Origin: a virus
Length of the DNA: 24,028 nucleotides
IMG/VR virus record: IMGVR_UViG_3300027969_004654
Location: 1 to 24,028 of that record
Direction: 5' to 3' (one strand)
The stretch's first letter is position 1, and each line of letters begins with the position of its first letter. Under the pieces are notes generated by a model, which did no database searches, was not told the DNA's origin, and saw nothing but the letters and a program-made list of their open reading frames with translations. The position numbers were made by a program, and so were the translations under genes. Positions 23,308 through 24,028 of the stretch are shown piece after piece.

Positions 23308-24028
23308 ATGAAATGCTTTTTACTTTCTATTCTTTTTTTTACATCATGTCAAACGGCTCATGTGACTAGTTCTATGCCGACTTTGCTTGTACCTGTATAT
23401 GAATCCAGAGTCGGTACAGAAGCGATTAGAACGCATAAGACTGCTTCTATTTGTATGATATTAAACCCCGACTCTGGGCCAGGTTTAAAGATTAATTCCG
23501 AATATCAAAAACTGTTTAATTCTTCTACACCACGTGTTGCATATATTGACTTAAAAGCATTTCCTGGTGACGGAATTATTTCGGTAGCTACAGAACGTTG
23601 GAAAACTGTTGACGAGCTTCAAAAAGAACAATCTCTTTATAAATCCATTTATAAACATAACACTGACTGGTTCTTTGACGATGCTGATAAAGTACCTTCA
23701 TCTTTGATGAAGGAGATTAAAAGGTGGTCTGGTAAACTCATTTTGAATCCGGGTTATCCTTCTGCTATTCCTGCAGGTTTTTTGTCTATTCAGTGGGAAA
23801 ATAAAGATTATTTAAAATCTAATTCTATTAAAAATCCTGAAAGGAGTGGCGTAATTGCCTTAGAGATTTCTGAAAATAATTTAAAATCTGCTATTAACAA
23901 AAACAAAAATCTGGAGTATTTCTATGCCAGCGAATTATCTGACGATTGGCAAAAAGGGCAAACAGCGTATAACACGCTTCCTAAATATTGGAAGAAACTC
24001 GTTGAATATTTAGGAAGCGTGTTATACG
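23308..24028 (+). CDS. Spherulin-4-like lipoprotein, 3' end beyond the right edge
   Basis: An open frame of 240 codons with no stop in the window. It begins MKCFLLSILFFTSCQTAH, a lipoprotein signal with Cys14 as the lipidation site. The mature part has LLVPVYESRVG, then CMILNPDSGPG (49-59), VAYIDLKAF, DWFFDDADKVP and KLILNPGYP (143-151). The NPxSGPG and second NPG motifs are hallmarks of spherulation-specific family 4 proteins, TIM-barrel glycosidase-like surface proteins. In a phage, a lipid-anchored version would decorate or trim the host surface. The last 24 bases form one arm of a perfect inverted repeat, so the end of this reading should be treated with care. Confidence 0.72.
   Translation, partial: MKCFLLSILFFTSCQTAHVTSSMPTLLVPVYESRVGTEAIRTHKTASICMILNPDSGPGLKINSEYQKLFNSSTPRVAYIDLKAFPGDGIISVATERWKTVDELQKEQSLYKSIYKHNTDWFFDDADKVPSSLMKEIKRWSGKLILNPGYPSAIPAGFLSIQWENKDYLKSNSIKNPERSGVIALEISENNLKSAINKNKNLEYFYASELSDDWQKGQTAYNTLPKYWKKLVEYLGSVLY
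23966..24028. repeat. Perfect 24-bp inverted repeat at the window edge
   Basis: Arms 23966-23989 and 24005-24028 are exact reverse complements, with a 15-nt loop. The right arm ends on the last base given, so the repeat may continue. It lies within the reading frame of the spherulin-4-like gene. See findings for natural versus artefactual explanations. Confidence 0.92.

Noticed and set aside
1-24028. tRNA genes, CRISPR arrays, insertion sequences, attachment sites
   Set aside because: Gaps between genes are short (at most about 100 bases) and none shows a cloverleaf, regular repeats or a transposase; nothing supportable was found.

Overview
This window looks like part of the genome of a large, lytic, T4-type (straboviral or cyanophage/pelagiphage-like) myovirus. 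The sequence is strongly AT-rich, roughly 30% GC by eye. The diagnosis rests on a run of T4 hallmark genes on the minus strand: family B DNA polymerase (gp43), the gp46/gp47 recombination nuclease, the late sigma factor gp55, helicase UvsW and a UvsY-like mediator. PhoH, FolE, QueD and QueE complete the picture; this mix is typical of marine T4-like phages. The host cannot be named from the sequence. Three encoded lipoproteins imply a Gram-negative-type host envelope, and the AT content and near-absence of Shine-Dalgarno sites would fit hosts such as SAR11 or Bacteroidetes.

Layout. From 11,249 leftwards everything is on the minus strand: uvsY-like, uvsW, gene 55, gene 47, gene 46, a papain-like protease, two lipoproteins, a glycosyltransferase and DNA polymerase, which runs off the left edge. 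The polymerase is interrupted by a 410-residue LAGLIDADG intein inside its Exo II motif. From 11,271 rightwards most genes are on the plus strand. First come small proteins, a GIY-YIG nuclease, a repeat protein, a PD-(D/E)XK-like protein, a KxDG ligase-like protein, a nucleotidylyltransferase, a conserved small protein and a retropepsin-like domain protein. A convergent pair on the minus strand follows (a conserved phage protein and folE), then an unknown plus-strand protein, queD, a strong bidirectional terminator, phoH (minus), queE, a Dps-like protein, a P-loop kinase, and a lipoprotein resembling spherulin 4 that runs off the right edge. Genes are packed tightly. No gap exceeds about 100 bases, and no tRNA, CRISPR array or insertion sequence was seen.

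How it fits together. The minus strand carries replication, recombination and late-transcription control. The plus strand looks largely late or packaging-associated. FolE, QueD and QueE supply three steps from GTP toward 7-cyano-7-deazaguanine, used for queuosine or for 7-deazaguanine DNA modification; QueC is not in the window.

Three cross-cutting signals are the most interesting. First, near-consensus promoters sit at a fixed distance from start codons: TATAAT-like elements 6 nt, and gp55-type TATAAATA-like elements 5 nt, before the start codon, which predicts leaderless mRNAs. Second, several unrelated plus-strand proteins share a short aromatic/hydrophobic N-terminus ending in Glu that resembles the T4 capsid-targeting peptide, suggesting proteins packaged in the head. 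Third, a perfect 24-bp inverted repeat abuts the right edge and may be a terminal structure or a fold-back artefact.
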